Origin: Rhodocyclaceae bacterium
GTDB taxonomy: Bacteria; Pseudomonadota; Gammaproteobacteria; Burkholderiales; Rhodocyclaceae
Assembly (NCBI GenBank): GCA_016721505.1
Contig: JADKHX010000003.1
Location: 620,001-684,000, forward strand
Reading direction: 5' to 3'
DNA length: 64,000 bases
Position 1 is the first letter of the stretch, and each line of letters opens with the position of its first letter. Shown piece after piece: positions 62,061 to 64,000 of this stretch. The notes under the pieces are model-generated. The model did not search any database, had not been told where the DNA came from, and was given only the letters and a program-made list of their open reading frames with translations. The translations under genes and the position numbers were made by a program.

Positions 62061-62087
62061 ACGGCGTGTCACCAGCACCAACTGGCA
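62061..62087 (+). repeat. Dispersed 27-bp repeat
   Basis: ACGGCGTGTCACCAGCACC then AACTGGCA. It lies 3 bp beyond the stop of the 62091 fragment on the other strand, again at a gene 3' end. Confidence 0.85.
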
Positions 62088-62090
62088 AAA

Positions 62091-62292
62091 TCAAATCATC
62101 GTAATCCGGCCTTTCTGCGCATCAAAGTCAATCACAACCAATTTCTCCGGAGTCAGGGTGACCGTCTCCGCACGCTGATAGCTGAGGTCTTTTTTTTGCA
62201 CGTCATCACTGAAACTCACGGTGAGTTGATACATACCGGCGGGTAGGGTGAAGCGTTGACGTGGAAAATTGGGGCCAGACCAGAAATGCCCG
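62091..62292 (-). pseudogene. Orphan C-terminal protein fragment
   Basis: Immediately past the stop of the histidine kinase, a minus-strand frame reads HFWSGPNFPRQRFTLPAGMY then QLTVSFSDDVQKKDLSYQRA, VTLTPEKLVVIDFDAQKGRI. This looks like the beta-rich end of an exported protein, but the frame upstream is out-of-frame kinase sequence, so no start exists. It is probably the tail of a gene lost by deletion, or a small gene whose start I cannot see. Confidence 0.45.
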
Positions 62293-64000
62293 CTACACCG
62301 CGTGACCGTTTTTTGTCGATCGTGGCGCAACCATGGGGAAGCGCAGGACAAATTGGCTACCCGTACCGAGCTGTGCTGTCGCGGTGAGTTGTCCGCCCAG
62401 TACTCCGGTGACCATATTCCGGCAGATTGCCAAGCCCAGACCGGAGCCGCCCTTGCCCAGCTTGGTCGTGTAAAACGGCTCGAATATGCGCGCCAGCGTT
62501 GGCGCTGACATCCCCTGGCCGTTATCACTGACGCACAATTCCACCATGCCTTCGTGCGCTGTCGCGCTGATGCGCAACAGCCCTGATGTTCGATCTTCGA
62601 AGGCATGCACGCCGGCGTTCTGGATGAGATTGGTCAGCACCTGCCCCAGTGGCCCCGGATAGCTGTCACATTGGATATCGGCGGGTACTTCAACCGCGAT
62701 GGTCCATGCGGCGTTCTTCAGGCTGGGTCGCAGGGAAGTGACGTTGTCGTTCACCAATTCGAGCAAATCAAAGCTGCGGCGATGTTCCGATGTTTGATCG
62801 ACTGCCACTTGCTTGAAGCTGCTGATGAGATTGGCGGCACGGTGGCACGAGCGCACCAACAGCTCGCCCATATCTATCGAGCGTTGCACAAAAGTCTCCA
62901 GGGTGGATCGCTTTACGCCCTCCTCGCTCATCACCCGCTTGAATTCACGCGCGTCTTGTTCCATGGTGGAGGCGGTGGTGAGTGCAATGCCTATCGGCGT
63001 GTTTAATTCGTGTGAAACGCCCGCCACCAGAGAACCCAGTGACGCGCGTTTTTCAGCCTCCACCAGGTCATGCTGGGTTTGCTGCAAGCGAGTGACGGTG
63101 GCGGAAAGTTCGCTGGTTCGTCGGTCGACCCGCGCCTCAAGGATGCGCTCGGAGTCGCGCAGTCCCTCGACCAGGCGACGCTGGGCCTCGAGTGCTTCTG
63201 CTTGCGCGCTTTCCCGGTCGGCACGGATGACGTTGAAACGATCGGCGAGCGCATAGGCGAGCAGGAGCATCTCGATGGCCGAGCCAACCTGCATCCCGTT
63301 GGCCGTAATGACATTGTTGGGCAGGACGCCGTAGCGGCGCAAATTCGCCGTGATCGCAGCGAGCAGGAACACCATGAAAATCCCTGAGAACAATCGCGCA
63401 CTACGCCGCCCTTTGACTGCACAAAAGACTGAAATGCACAGGATCACCACGGCTTCCACCGCAGTCACTGTTCCCGCCAGCTTGAGCAGCGCCTGATGGC
63501 CAAACAACAAGCAAAGCGCGGCTATCGAAACATTGAAAGCGATCAGGACCTTGATGCTTTTATCGAGCCGGGGTGCCACCATACGCACCGCAACCATTTC
63601 ACGCATGAACACCATCAAGACGGCAAAAGACAACACGCCAAAAATTGCCAGAGAGACCGTCGTCCAATAAGGCGCATCGTCCCACAAGAACTCCATAGCG
63701 AAACCCGTATAGGACGCGACGCCAAGCGTAATCATCACGATCCAGAGCATGTACATCAGATAGCCCGCATCGCGCAGCGAGGCAAAGAGCAGCAGGTTGA
63801 ACAGGATCATCGCCAGCACCGTGCCGAAATAAACCGTCTGCAGCATGTATTCGTAGCGCTCGTAGGGCAGAAAGCTGACGCGATTCCACAGCTTTGCCGG
63901 GATATCCATCGGTGTCAGCGTTTCGATACGCAGGTAGAGCGTTTGCGTGGTTTTGGGCGGCACAGCGAGCGGAAAGACGATAAACCGGTGCGGGTAAGGG
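62293..64000 (-). CDS. 7TMR-DISM sensor histidine kinase (partial)
   Basis: The 5' end is outside the right edge; the frame is open to the last base (upstream of the GTG at 63963 it reads PYPHRFIVFPLAV, the end of a periplasmic DISM domain). Seven hydrophobic segments follow (for example FGTVLAMILFNLLLFASLRD), then a coiled coil (ERILEARVDRRTSELSATVT), a HisKA-like SLGSLVAGVSHELNTPIGIA with phospho-acceptor His, and HATPase boxes N (LTNLIQNAGVHAF), G1 (VSDNGQGM) and G2 (GKGGSGLGLAICRNMVTG). It senses an extracellular ligand, probably a carbohydrate, and phosphorylates a response regulator not in the window. Confidence 0.9.
   Translation of the reverse strand, partial: PYPHRFIVFPLAVPPKTTQTLYLRIETLTPMDIPAKLWNRVSFLPYERYEYMLQTVYFGTVLAMILFNLLLFASLRDAGYLMYMLWIVMITLGVASYTGFAMEFLWDDAPYWTTVSLAIFGVLSFAVLMVFMREMVAVRMVAPRLDKSIKVLIAFNVSIAALCLLFGHQALLKLAGTVTAVEAVVILCISVFCAVKGRRSARLFSGIFMVFLLAAITANLRRYGVLPNNVITANGMQVGSAIEMLLLAYALADRFNVIRADRESAQAEALEAQRRLVEGLRDSERILEARVDRRTSELSATVTRLQQTQHDLVEAEKRASLGSLVAGVSHELNTPIGIALTTASTMEQDAREFKRVMSEEGVKRSTLETFVQRSIDMGELLVRSCHRAANLISSFKQVAVDQTSEHRRSFDLLELVNDNVTSLRPSLKNAAWTIAVEVPADIQCDSYPGPLGQVLTNLIQNAGVHAFEDRTSGLLRISATAHEGMVELCVSDNGQGMSAPTLARIFEPFYTTKLGKGGSGLGLAICRNMVTGVLGGQLTATAQLGTGSQFVLRFPMVAPRSTKNGHAV

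Noticed and set aside
62293..62606. Upstream half of a 171-codon frame ending at 62091
   Set aside because: It is the antisense-frame shadow of the kinase domain (Trp, Arg and Cys rich); only the last 65 codons look real.
1..64000. tRNA, rRNA, CRISPR arrays, transposase or integrase genes
   Set aside because: None found by eye: no tRNA-like cloverleaf, no spaced direct repeats of 24-40 bp, no DDE or tyrosine recombinase motif in any long frame.

Overview
The window is a GC-rich stretch of bacterial chromosome (by eye, roughly 55-60% GC). It most likely comes from a beta- or gammaproteobacterium. Support comes from a PhaC/PhaZ pair of the Pseudomonas class II type and from DUF1631, DUF3703, DUF3820 and CreA family proteins. 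The genus cannot be fixed from the sequence alone. No rRNA, tRNA, CRISPR array, transposase or integrase was seen. Most of the window is lipid and acyl-CoA metabolism, with a foreign-looking module near the right end.

Layout: 1-2.4 kb holds an FAD-linked oxidase (cut by the window edge) and a ThDP-dependent decarboxylase-like enzyme, both on the minus strand. 2.4-9.5 kb holds an acyltransferase-3 membrane protein, a secreted hydrolase, a class IV aminotransferase-like protein coupled to a sulfotransferase-like protein, a large DUF1631 protein and a DUF3820 protein. 9.5-25.7 kb has an AraC regulator divergent from a long plus-strand cluster: a membrane protein, a periplasmic heme/beta-propeller protein, SDR, aldehyde dehydrogenase, two acyl-CoA synthetases, an esterase-like hydrolase and four WS/DGAT wax ester/triacylglycerol synthase paralogues. 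The order suggests oxidation of an alcohol to an acid, CoA activation, then esterification into storage lipid. 25.7-35.2 kb is a convergent minus-strand cluster (acyl-CoA dehydrogenase, saccharopine-dehydrogenase-like reductase, acyl-CoA synthetase, two SDRs, thiolase, membrane protein, DUF3604 protein). A divergent AraC regulator at 35.3 kb is its likely controller.

36.6-44.7 kb holds a glucose-6-phosphate dehydrogenase fused to a cyclic-nucleotide-binding domain, a cupin, an enoyl-CoA hydratase, a quinone-oxidoreductase-like MDR protein and a medium-chain PHA set (PhaZ-like depolymerase, class II PhaC, MaoC-type hydratase). The genome therefore appears able to store carbon both as wax ester/TAG and as PHA, and the G6PDH fusion hints at cyclic-nucleotide control of NADPH supply.

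44.9-56.9 kb is more mixed: an exported amidohydrolase, a small secreted TonB-plug-like protein, a redoxin, a HEAT-like protein, a DedA-rhodanese fusion, DUF3703, an AraC regulator, an AEC transporter with a relic of a second copy nearby, creA, a toxin-antitoxin pair whose toxin is frameshifted, a partial creA duplicate, and a lipoprotein with FN3 and NHL repeats.

57.4-61.6 kb is the most unusual part: tandem cold-shock domains, then a TPR plus AAA/STAND-like ATPase, then a second ATPase ending in a Swt1-like HEPN domain with an R-N-D-R-A-H motif. This looks like a nucleic-acid-sensing, ATPase-gated, RNase-effector module, plausibly antiphage or stress-suicide. It carries three apparent single-base frameshifts. 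The window ends in a 7TMR-DISM histidine kinase running off the right edge.

A dispersed short repeat (consensus ACGGCGTGTnnCCAGCACCAA followed by CTGGC, about 27 bp, in two length variants) occurs at least ten times from 4 to 62 kb. Most copies sit at the 3' ends of genes, some inside the last or first codons.
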